From: Phenylobacterium deserti
GTDB taxonomy: Bacteria > Pseudomonadota > Alphaproteobacteria > Caulobacterales > Caulobacteraceae
NCBI RefSeq assembly: GCF_003254705.1
Contig: NZ_QFYR01000004.1
Span: forward strand, 248,001 to 312,000
DNA: 64,000 nucleotides
Reading direction: 5' to 3'
Under the pieces are notes generated by a model. The model saw only the letters and a list, made by a program, of their open reading frames with translations. It did no database searches and was not told the origin of the DNA. Position numbers and translations under genes: made by a program. Of this stretch, positions 1-7,278 are shown one piece after another (positions within the stretch are counted from its first letter, which is position 1; the number at the start of each line of letters is the position of its first letter).

Positions 1-978
1 GGGCACGAGGCAGACCAGGGCGTAGATCCGGTCCGGCGTCAGACCCCGCTGCGCCACCCGCAAGCCCACGCCGTAGAGGGCGATCAGCGCCAGCGGCACG
101 AGCACCAGGCTCGCCGCCCGAACGGTCCAGCGGAGCACCGCGGGCGGGAAGTCCGGACGCTCTCCGTCCTGATAGGCCGCGTTAATCAGGATGATCAGGG
201 CGGCCGCCGCGCCCAGCAGGATCGGACTCGCCTTGCCGGTCTCCCAGAGCGGGGCAAGTCCGGTGAACGGCAAGCTCAACAGGAAGCCCGCGGCGATCAG
301 GGTCATGACCGGCGCGAGCCACGCCAGCAGGGTCAGGCCGAGCGTCCGCGCGCCACGCACCAGCGCCGCCCGAACGTCCGTGAGGTGAATGGCCATTGCG
401 AAGAACAGGGTGGTCACCGGAATGGCGAACCAGCCGCGCTGGATCAGCTGTCCCACGATCTCCAGCCCGATCAGGCCGAAAAGCGCCGCGGCCAGGGCCA
501 GCAGCAGCCAAAGGGCGCCCACGAAGGCGGCGGCGAGCACAAGCCGCACGCCGTCGCGCCAACCGTCGTCGAAGTAGCGGCCGTAGCTTGCTCGCCACCG
601 GCCCTCACCATCGGCCGGCCCGATCAGATGATGGACGATGAACAGGGCCGCGCCCAGGAACAGGATCAGCGGCGCGGAGGGCCAGTGGGCGCCCTGCTCG
701 GGGCCTTGTCCGAACGCGACGTCATAGGCGGCCAGCGCGCCGCAGAGCGCGGCGGCGGCCAGGCTCCAGATCATCAGCACGCGCGCCCGCAGGACGCCGT
801 ATCCGCCCAGCAGCACCACCGGGGTGAACAGGGCGGCAAGGTTCAGCCCCGCCAGCAGCGCCCGCGGCCCGCCCTCCGGCGCTTTGGAGAGGGCGTACAG
901 CGCCAGGCCCTGGACCGCTCCGATCGCCAGCCGAACCGCGATCAACCGCCGCGCCGCCGGCTGCTCCCCCTCGCCCAT
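1..978 (-). CDS. DUF4153 domain membrane protein (partial, 3' end outside window)
   Basis: The reading frame is open from an ATG at 978 to the window edge, giving the first 326 residues. A GGAG motif lies just upstream of the ATG. The product has many hydrophobic helices (for example around ALFTPVVLLGG, LVLAAAFVGALWLLLALAAA and TLGLTLLAWLAPVMTLIAAG) alternating with short charged loops, and contains the motif RASYGRYFDDGWRDGVRL typical of DUF4153 inner-membrane proteins. The biochemical role of this family is not known. The C-terminus is missing because of the window edge, not because of damage. Confidence 0.75.
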   Translation of the reverse strand, partial: MGEGEQPAARRLIAVRLAIGAVQGLALYALSKAPEGGPRALLAGLNLAALFTPVVLLGGYGVLRARVLMIWSLAAAALCGALAAYDVAFGQGPEQGAHWPSAPLILFLGAALFIVHHLIGPADGEGRWRASYGRYFDDGWRDGVRLVLAAAFVGALWLLLALAAALFGLIGLEIVGQLIQRGWFAIPVTTLFFAMAIHLTDVRAALVRGARTLGLTLLAWLAPVMTLIAAGFLLSLPFTGLAPLWETGKASPILLGAAAALIILINAAYQDGERPDFPPAVLRWTVRAASLVLVPLALIALYGVGLRVAQRGLTPDRIYALVCLVP

Positions 979-1051
979 GCCACGCTCCTTGTCAGAGCCA
1001 AGCTTGGCATGAGGGGCGGCCATTCGCCACCTTGGGTTGGCGGCCTCCCGC

Positions 1052-1738
1052 TCAGGCGGGCTCGAGCCGCCGCGCCGCCTCCAGCGCCGCCTCCATCCGC
1101 TGGCGCGGCAGATCGCCCAGCAGGCTGTCGTAGATCTCCCGCACGCGGGGCGGCGCAAGCTCGGGGCGGCCGGCGTTGAACGGCGGGGCGGGCGCATACT
1201 CCAGGCCCAGTTGAACGGTCTGGGCCAGATCATCGCCGAACAGCTCGGCCAGAAGCACCAGTGCGAAGTCGATGCCGGCGGTGACGCCGCCGCCGGTGAT
1301 GATCCGCCCGTCTCGCGCCACCCGGCTGTCGTCGATGATCGCGCCAAAGGGAACCAGCAGCTCGCGCCAGGCCCAGTGGCAGGCCGCCCGCTTGCCATGG
1401 AGGAAGCCCGCCGCCCCCAGGATCAGCGAGCCGGTGCAGACGCTGGTCAGGTAGCTGGCGGAGAAGCCCAGCCGACGGATCTCGGCCATAAACGCCTCGT
1501 CCAGCATGGCGTCCGTGGTCCCGAACCCGCCGGGCACGCAGAGCACATCGCACCGTTCGATGGCCAGCAGGTCGTCGAGCCGCGCGAAGGTCAGGCCATC
1601 GGCGGTGATGTCCCGGCCGTGCATGGACGCCACCTTCACCTCCACGAACGGCGCGCGGCTCAGCACCTGGTGCGGACCGGTGAAGTCGAGGTGCGTGACG
1701 CCGTCGTACAGCGCGATCACGATCGTCAGCTTCTTCAT
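1052..1738 (-). CDS. DJ-1/PfpI family protein, isonitrile hydratase-like
   Basis: This 228-residue protein starts at the ATG at 1738, preceded by GAGGG; a longer in-frame extension has no typical sequence. It has the DJ-1/PfpI fold signature: the first strand MKKLTIVIALYDGVTHLDFTG, the loop CVPGGFGT and the nucleophile elbow SVCTGSLILGAAG with the likely catalytic Cys. These match InhA-type isonitrile hydratases, which convert isonitriles to N-formamides, but the real substrate is inferred only from family resemblance. It is divergent from a GlxA-type regulator that has the same N-terminal fold, with 79 bases between the start codons, so the pair is probably a regulator with its target. Confidence 0.85.
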   Translation of the reverse strand: MKKLTIVIALYDGVTHLDFTGPHQVLSRAPFVEVKVASMHGRDITADGLTFARLDDLLAIERCDVLCVPGGFGTTDAMLDEAFMAEIRRLGFSASYLTSVCTGSLILGAAGFLHGKRAACHWAWRELLVPFGAIIDDSRVARDGRIITGGGVTAGIDFALVLLAELFGDDLAQTVQLGLEYAPAPPFNAGRPELAPPRVREIYDSLLGDLPRQRMEAALEAARRLEPA

Positions 1739-1791
1739 GTCAGTTCCCTCGTTTGACGCCAGAAGCATTCCAGGCTTAGCTGCAAGGAGCG

Positions 1792-1821
1792 ATGACATTG
1801 TTCCCTCGGATTCTGCCATGA
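1792..1821 (+). CDS. Candidate leader peptide (MTLFPRILP) coupled to the GlxA-type regulator
   Basis: A nine-codon frame starts at ATG 1792 with an AAGGAG motif at 1784-1789. Its TGA stop (1819-1821) overlaps the ATG of the regulator (1818-1820) as ATGA. The regulator itself lacks a convincing ribosome-binding site of its own, so it may be translated by coupling to this peptide. This is an inference from sequence only. Confidence 0.4.
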   Translation: MTLFPRILP

Positions 1822-2759
1822 CGCGCCACCTGGCGATGGTGATCTTCCCGGGCTTCCAGCTGCTGGACGCCGCTGGGCCGATCACCGCCTTTGAAGTCGC
1901 CGAGCGGTTCTCGCCGGGCGCCTACTCCATGGAAGTGGTGGCGCAGGAGCCGGGCCCGGTCGCCAGCTCCTCCGGCGTGTCCTTCGAAGCCGAGCCGCTC
2001 GGCGATGGGCCCTACGACACAGTGATCGTGGCAGGTGGCGAGGGAACCCGCGCTTTCGGCGCACTCGTCCCCACCACCGCTTGGCTTCAGCGTCAGTTCC
2101 AGCAGGTGCGACGGATGACCAGCGTCTGCTCAGGCGCCTACCTGCTGGCTGAAGCGGGACTACTGGAGCAGCGCCGCTGCACCACCCACTGGGCTTTGTC
2201 GGATCAGTTCGCGCGCCGCTTCCCGCAGGCGCGCCTGCAGCCCGACCGCATCTTCGTGCGCGACGGCTCCGTGTGGACCTCCGCCGGGATCACCGCCGGC
2301 ATCGACCTCGCCCTGGCGCTGATCGAGGAGGACCTTGGTCTGGAGATCGCCCGCCGGACCGCTCAGCAGCTGGTTGTCCATCAACGCCGCCCCGGAGGTC
2401 AGTCCCAGTTCTCGGCCCTGCTGGACGCGGGCGGCGCGACCGGCCGCTTCGCCGAGCTGACCGACTGGATCCGCAACAACCTTTCGGAGCCCCTGACGGT
2501 CGAGCAGCTGGCCGAGCAGGCCTGCATGAGCCCGCGCAACTTCGCCCGCGCCTTCGTGTCCGAGACCGGTACGACGCCCGCCAAGGCGGTGGAGCGCCTG
2601 CGGCTGGACGCGGCCCGCACGCTGGTGGAGGCCGGAGGCGAGCCTATCGACCGCGTGGCGCTCACTACCGGCTTTGGCGATCCGGAGCGTATGCGCCGGG
2701 CTTTCCTGCGCGCCTTCGGCCAGCCGCCTCAGGCCCTGCGCCGCATGGCGCGCGCCTGA
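1818..2759 (+). CDS. GlxA family transcriptional regulator (DJ-1/PfpI plus AraC HTH)
   Basis: The product is 313 residues. Residues about 4-170 form a DJ-1/PfpI domain (HLAMVIFPGFQLLDAAGP; elbow SVCSGAYLLAEAGLL). Residues about 210-313 form an AraC-type double helix-turn-helix (LTVEQLAEQACMSPRNFARAF and VALTTGFGDPERMRRAFLRAFG). Such GlxA/FtrA-type regulators sense small metabolites through the N-terminal domain. The start at 1818 is chosen because family members begin with a short Met-x-(x)-His/Val strand leading directly to the FPGFQ motif. Divergence from the DJ-1/PfpI enzyme gene suggests that gene is its target. Confidence 0.88.
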   Translation: MTRHLAMVIFPGFQLLDAAGPITAFEVAERFSPGAYSMEVVAQEPGPVASSSGVSFEAEPLGDGPYDTVIVAGGEGTRAFGALVPTTAWLQRQFQQVRRMTSVCSGAYLLAEAGLLEQRRCTTHWALSDQFARRFPQARLQPDRIFVRDGSVWTSAGITAGIDLALALIEEDLGLEIARRTAQQLVVHQRRPGGQSQFSALLDAGGATGRFAELTDWIRNNLSEPLTVEQLAEQACMSPRNFARAFVSETGTTPAKAVERLRLDAARTLVEAGGEPIDRVALTTGFGDPERMRRAFLRAFGQPPQALRRMARA

Positions 2760-2860
2760 AACGAAAAACGAACGACTCCGCATCTATGGTTATTGCGCGG
2801 GGCGGCCCGCCGGCGGACGTCGGCTGGGTGTGACCCTGACGGTTTCACCTGGAGTCCTCC

Positions 2861-4201
2861 GTGCTGCGTAAGCTTGCCCTCGCCCCGATCGCGATGACCC
2901 TCGCCTGCGCGCCAGCCGGCGCTCTGGCGGCCCAAGCCGATGAGGGCTGGTCCTTCTCGGGCTCCATGCGTCTGCGTCACGAGACGGTCGACAACCAGGT
3001 GCGCCCCGGCTTCAACCAGTCCGAAGACCTCGTCAGCCTGCGGACCACGCTCGGCGCCGAGTACAATAGCGGCCCGCTCACCCTGGCTGCGGAGATGTAC
3101 GACAGCCGCGTCTTCAAGGGCGACAGGCGCAGCCCGATCAGCACCAACGAGGTGAACACCTTCGAAGTCGTGCAGGCCTACGCCTCCCTCCAGGGCGAGG
3201 CCGGCGTTCTGGGTAAGAGCCGCCTCACGGCCGGTCGCATGATGCTGAACCTCGGCTCCCGCCGCCTGGTGGCCGCCGACGACTACCGCAACACCACCAA
3301 CAGCTACACGGGCCTGCGCCTGGACGCCCAGCCGGCCGGCGTCAGGACCACCTTCATCTACGTCCTGCCGCAGGTCCGCCTCCCGGACGGCATCGACAAC
3401 CTCCTCGACGCACGCCACCACGTCGATCGCGAAGGCAGCCAGCAAGTGCTGTGGGGCGTGCTCGCGGCCAAGCCCAAGACCGTCGGTCCCGCCACCCTGG
3501 AGGGCTACTACTTCCGCCTGGACGAGACCGACACGCGGTATGCGGCGACCCGCGATCGCAAGCTCGACACCTACGGCGGTCGTCTGTTCGTCGAGCCGAA
3601 GAAGAGCCGCTTCGACTTCGAGGTGGAAGCCATCGGTCAAACTGGAACGATCAGCGCAGACCTGACCCCCACGGCCCGGGAGCTGGAGGCCAAGGCGCAC
3701 TTCGTCCACGCCGATGCAGGCTACACCTTCGCCCACGCCTGGAAGCCGCGCCTGTCGGCCGAGTTCGACCTCGCCACCGGTGATGAGCGGGGCGGCAAGT
3801 TCGACCGCTTCGACACCCTGTTCGGCATGCGCCGGGCCGACTTCGGTCCGTCCGGAATCTACGCCGCCATTCACCGCAGCAACATCGTCACTCCGGGCTT
3901 GCGTCTGGAGTTCGAGCCGTCGGACCGCATGGACGCCTTCATCAGCGCCCGCAGCATGTGGCTGGAGGTCCAGGAGGACTCCTTCTCCACCACCGCCGTT
4001 CGCGACGCCTCCGGCCGGTCGGGCCGCTTCGCCGGCAATCAGGTCGAAGGCCGCGTCCGTTATTGGTTCATCGAGGACCGGCTGCGTGGCGAGGTGGACG
4101 CCCTGTGGCTCGACAAAGGCCGCTTCCTGCGCGAGGCGCCGAACGCGCCCCGCAGCGGCGACGAGACCTACCTGTCCCTCAACCTCCTGGCCTCGTTCTA
4201 G
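2861..4201 (+). CDS. Alginate-export-type outer-membrane porin
   Basis: The 446-residue product starts at GTG 2861 after GGAG at 2851-2854. It has a signal peptide (residues 1 to about 24, ending ALAAQ) followed by alternating amphipathic strands ending in Phe (LNLLASF), the usual C-terminal signature of a beta-barrel. Segments such as LTAGRMMLNLGSRRL and VEGRVRYWFIEDRLRGE resemble the alginate_exp (AlgE-like) family. It would form a diffusion channel for anionic or carbohydrate solutes; the substrate cannot be read from sequence. Its TAG stop is shared on the palindrome CTAG with the stop of the convergent TonB receptor. Confidence 0.8.
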   Translation: MLRKLALAPIAMTLACAPAGALAAQADEGWSFSGSMRLRHETVDNQVRPGFNQSEDLVSLRTTLGAEYNSGPLTLAAEMYDSRVFKGDRRSPISTNEVNTFEVVQAYASLQGEAGVLGKSRLTAGRMMLNLGSRRLVAADDYRNTTNSYTGLRLDAQPAGVRTTFIYVLPQVRLPDGIDNLLDARHHVDREGSQQVLWGVLAAKPKTVGPATLEGYYFRLDETDTRYAATRDRKLDTYGGRLFVEPKKSRFDFEVEAIGQTGTISADLTPTARELEAKAHFVHADAGYTFAHAWKPRLSAEFDLATGDERGGKFDRFDTLFGMRRADFGPSGIYAAIHRSNIVTPGLRLEFEPSDRMDAFISARSMWLEVQEDSFSTTAVRDASGRSGRFAGNQVEGRVRYWFIEDRLRGEVDALWLDKGRFLREAPNAPRSGDETYLSLNLLASF

Positions 4202-6300
4202 AAGTTGTAGTCCAGCCGGAGGAACACGCTGCGCGGCGCGCCGTAGTAGGACTGCGCCCACATCAGGCTGTTCAGGTGCTTCTCGTCGGTGACGTTGCGT
4301 ACGTTCACGGTCGCGCGGACCTGTTCGGTCAGGTTGATCGCGGCCGACAGGTCCAGCAGGCCGTAGGCGTCCTGAGTGACAGGCAGAAGGTCCATGCCTT
4401 CGATGTCGTCCTGCCAGCGCAGAGCGGCGCCGAGGGTCAGGTCGCGCAGCTCCGGAACGGCGTAGGTGGCCATCAGCTTCAGGGTCTTGCGCGGGGTGTA
4501 GAGCCGGATCTCGCTTCCGTCCTCGCCCTCGATCTCCAGCTGGGTCCAGCCGGCGCTCACCGACCAGTTGTCGTTCAGCGCGCCGACCGCTTCGAGTTCA
4601 TAGCCGGTCACTTCCGTGTCGACGCCGGCGTAGTAGCTCTTGGCGCTGTCGGCGAAGGTCCCGGCGAACTCCGCAAGGTCCGCCTGCTCGGCCTTGAACA
4701 CCGCCGCCGTGGCGTAGAGCCGGCGGTCGAACCATTCGCTCTTCACGCCCGCCTCATAGCTCTTGCCGTGGGCGGGGGGCAGGCGCTGGCGGTTCACGTC
4801 CACTTCGGACTGCGGATTGAAGATGTCCGTGTAGCTCGCATAGAGCGAGACCTGGTCGGAAAGGTCGAAAACCGCACCCAGGTACGGGCTCACCTGCGAC
4901 TCGTCGCGCCCGGCGTCCACGCCATAGGAGAAGCCCTTGGTCTTCACCTTCAGCCAGTTGGCGCCGACCACCAGCTTCAACCTGTCGGTGACCTCGAGGT
5001 GGGCCGCCGCGTAGAGCCGGTAGAGCCGGTCGAGCTCGTCCTCGGCCCGGTAGGCGCCCGGGTAGCTGGGCTCCAGCAGGGCCGCGCGACCAAGCTGGCC
5101 GATCGCCGGATAGATGACCGTGTCGGGCGAGAAGTTCTCGTATTCCACCGAATTGGATTCCGACGCCTGACCGCCGATCACGGCTTGGTGCGTGCGCCCG
5201 AACAGCTCGAACGGGCCCGACGCATAGCCGTCGACGATCCAGCTCTCGTATTCCGACGGATAGATGCCGCTCATCCCGGCGACGCCCAGGCCCGTCACCG
5301 GGTCCGGATTGCCGTAGGCGTAGAGCAGCTTGGCCTCTTCCTCGAAGCGCTTGTAGGTGGCCACGCCCTTCAGGCTCCAGCCGTTGTCGAACCGGTAGTC
5401 GAGTTCGCCGAAGGCGGTCTGGTCCCGGACGTTCCAGTAGGTCCAGTCGGCGGACGTGGAGGCCGACACCGGATAGTCGACCCGCGTGCCGTCCGAGTAG
5501 AGCAGCGGCAAGGCGCCCCACAGATTGCCCTTGGAGCGGTTGTCGTTCATCGACCAGCCCGCCGTCGCCGTCAGCTTCGGCGTCGCGTCCCAGGCCAGCA
5601 GCGCTCCGTAGACGTTGCGGTTCTGCCGGTAGTGGTCGAGGTAGCTCTCACGGTCCTGGTTGGCGTAGATCAGCCGGCCGCGCACGCTGCCGTCCGCGTT
5701 CAGCGGCCCCGACACGTCCGCTTCCAGCCGCAGGTCGCTCCACGAACCGTACTGGACCGCCAGGTTGCCCCGCCGCTCCGCCGTCGGGCGTTTGCGGATG
5801 TAGTTGACCGTGGCCGACGGATTGCCGGTGCCGGTCATCATGGAGTTGGCGCCGCGCACGATCTCGACGCGGTCAAACAGCACCGTGTCCAGGTCGCCGA
5901 ACTGAATTCCCCAGATCAGCGGCAGACCGATGCCGTCCACCTGGAAGTTGGTGATGTCGAAGCCGCGCGAGTTGTAATAGGTCCGGTCGGTCTCGACCTT
6001 CTCCACGTTCACGCCCGGCGACTGCACCAGCAGGGTGTTCACGTCCGTCAGCGCGAACTGCCGGATGCGCTCCTGGGTGATCTGGGTCACGGACTGGGGC
6101 GTCTCGCGCAGGGAGAGGTCCAGACCAATCACGGCGGAGGTGCGCGCCCGGTCGCCCGTGACCACCAGACCTTCGACTTCCTGCACCTCGGAAGCGGACA
6201 CGTCCGCCGCCGCAGCGACGACCGCTTCCGCCGATGCGACGCCGCACCAGGCCGCCGCCACGAGGAAGGTGCTGGCGAACAGCGAAAGACGAGGGGACAT
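4198..6300 (-). CDS. TonB-dependent siderophore receptor
   Basis: This is a 700-residue receptor with a signal peptide ending ASAEA. The plug domain lies at about 45-190 (ETPQSVTQITQERI, YNSRGFDITNFQVDGI, DRVEIVRGANSMMTG) and a 22-strand barrel follows, ending in RLDYNF. The ETPQSV and RGANSMMTGTGNPSA motifs are typical of the FhuE/FpvA siderophore group. There is no N-terminal signalling (STN) domain, so it is unlikely to work through a FecR-type cascade. Two 7-1-7 Fur boxes lie upstream, which supports ferric-siderophore uptake repressed by iron. No TonB or inner-membrane transporter gene is adjacent. Confidence 0.92.
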   Translation of the reverse strand: MSPRLSLFASTFLVAAAWCGVASAEAVVAAAADVSASEVQEVEGLVVTGDRARTSAVIGLDLSLRETPQSVTQITQERIRQFALTDVNTLLVQSPGVNVEKVETDRTYYNSRGFDITNFQVDGIGLPLIWGIQFGDLDTVLFDRVEIVRGANSMMTGTGNPSATVNYIRKRPTAERRGNLAVQYGSWSDLRLEADVSGPLNADGSVRGRLIYANQDRESYLDHYRQNRNVYGALLAWDATPKLTATAGWSMNDNRSKGNLWGALPLLYSDGTRVDYPVSASTSADWTYWNVRDQTAFGELDYRFDNGWSLKGVATYKRFEEEAKLLYAYGNPDPVTGLGVAGMSGIYPSEYESWIVDGYASGPFELFGRTHQAVIGGQASESNSVEYENFSPDTVIYPAIGQLGRAALLEPSYPGAYRAEDELDRLYRLYAAAHLEVTDRLKLVVGANWLKVKTKGFSYGVDAGRDESQVSPYLGAVFDLSDQVSLYASYTDIFNPQSEVDVNRQRLPPAHGKSYEAGVKSEWFDRRLYATAAVFKAEQADLAEFAGTFADSAKSYYAGVDTEVTGYELEAVGALNDNWSVSAGWTQLEIEGEDGSEIRLYTPRKTLKLMATYAVPELRDLTLGAALRWQDDIEGMDLLPVTQDAYGLLDLSAAINLTEQVRATVNVRNVTDEKHLNSLMWAQSYYGAPRSVFLRLDYNF

Positions 6301-6321
6301 GGCGCTCCAACCGGTTGCAAT

Positions 6322-6336
6322 TGCGAATTAGTCGCA
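6322..6336 (-). promoter_or_regulatory. Fur box 1 (siderophore receptor promoter)
   Basis: TGCGAATTAGTCGCA is a 7-1-7 inverted repeat (TGCGAAT / T / AGTCGCA) 22 bases upstream of the receptor ATG. It fits the Fur consensus form TGCGAAT-N-ATTCGCA with one mismatch. Confidence 0.65.
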
Positions 6337-6372
6337 GCTACTAGCCAGCGTCGCCTTGGCGGTCAATGCGAT

Positions 6373-6387
6373 TGCGAGTCATTCGCA
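6373..6387 (-). promoter_or_regulatory. Fur box 2 (siderophore receptor promoter)
   Basis: TGCGAGTCATTCGCA is a second 7-1-7 inverted repeat with one mismatch, 51 bases from the first box. Two boxes flanking the probable promoter suggest tight iron repression of the receptor. Confidence 0.65.
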
Positions 6388-6417
6388 TAGTTCTGCTATC
6401 GAGAGCCGCCCGCCGTG

Positions 6418-7278
6418 TCAGACGGGCCGCACCACGCAACGAAAGCCGATGTGCGAGGTGGCCGAGTCCGCACTCTGGGGAATGCGGGCGGCGGGCCGGT
6501 AGCGCTGGCAGTAGTTCTCCGCACACAGGTGCGACCCGCCCTTGAGCACCAAGGTGCGGGGTCCGGCGGACACCCGGCTCCCGCAGCAGGGGCGGGTCGG
6601 CAGGTCCTCTGCGTAGTCGTCGGCCGTCCATTCCCAGACGTTGCCGATCATATCGAACAAGCCGTGCCCGTTGGCCGGGAAGCTCCTCACCGGCGAGGTG
6701 CGCTCGAAGCCGTCGAGAGCGAGGTTCTCGTGCGGAAAGGCCCCCTGCCAGTAGTTGGCCATCATCGCCCCGCCAGGCGCCAGTTCGTCGCCCCATGCGA
6801 AGTCCGCGTCGTCCAGTCCGCCACGGGCTGCAAGCTCCCACTCCGCCTCGCTGGGCAGCGCCTTTCCGGCCCAGGCGGCGTAGGCTTGCGCGTCGCGGAA
6901 GCTGACCTGCGCCACTGGGTGGCTTTCCAGCCCTCCGATGGAGGAGCCCGGCCCCGCCGGCGACCGCCAGTTCGCGCCGGCGACGAAGCTCCACCAGCCC
7001 TCCCCATCCTCTCGCGGCCCGAACACCAGCGCCCCTGGCGCAACGACGAGGTCCGGCTGCTCAGCGAACAACGGCGGCTCCTCAGCCTCGGTGACATAGC
7101 CGGTCGCGGCCACGAACGCGGCGAACTGCGCGTTCGTCACCGGCGTCTCGTCGATCCAGAAGCTGTCGACCTCGACGGGACGAAGCGGCGCCTCCTCCGG
7201 ATAGAACCGTTCCGAGCCCATGGTGAAACGGCGACCCGCGATGAAGACCATGCCGGCTCGCGCCGCCGCTTCGCTCAT
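6418..7278 (-). CDS. Formylglycine-generating enzyme (sulfatase-activating), SUMF1/EgtB/PvdO fold
   Basis: The product is 286 residues and oxidises the active-site Cys of sulfatases to formylglycine. Diagnostic features are the N-terminal MVFIAGRRFTMGSE, the motif ETPVTNAQFAAF, NVWEWTADDY and, near the C-terminus, KGGSHLCAENYCQRYRPAAR. In that last motif Cys252 and Cys257 match in position and spacing the catalytic Cys pair of aerobic copper-dependent FGE, so this is a true FGE and not an EgtB-like relative. Its ATG overlaps the TGA of the upstream sulfatase gene (TGATG), so the two are translationally coupled and the sulfatase is its obvious client. Confidence 0.93.
   Translation of the reverse strand: MSEAAARAGMVFIAGRRFTMGSERFYPEEAPLRPVEVDSFWIDETPVTNAQFAAFVAATGYVTEAEEPPLFAEQPDLVVAPGALVFGPREDGEGWWSFVAGANWRSPAGPGSSIGGLESHPVAQVSFRDAQAYAAWAGKALPSEAEWELAARGGLDDADFAWGDELAPGGAMMANYWQGAFPHENLALDGFERTSPVRSFPANGHGLFDMIGNVWEWTADDYAEDLPTRPCCGSRVSAGPRTLVLKGGSHLCAENYCQRYRPAARIPQSADSATSHIGFRCVVRPV

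Noticed and set aside
385..1179. Long forward frames opposite the DUF4153 and DJ-1 genes
   Set aside because: They are Arg/Gln/Pro/Ala-rich antisense translations typical of high-GC codons, without any family motif.
3958..6390. 810-residue forward frame opposite the siderophore receptor
   Set aside because: It is a GC-rich antisense frame of a clear TonB receptor; composition is His/Arg/Val-rich and lacks motifs.
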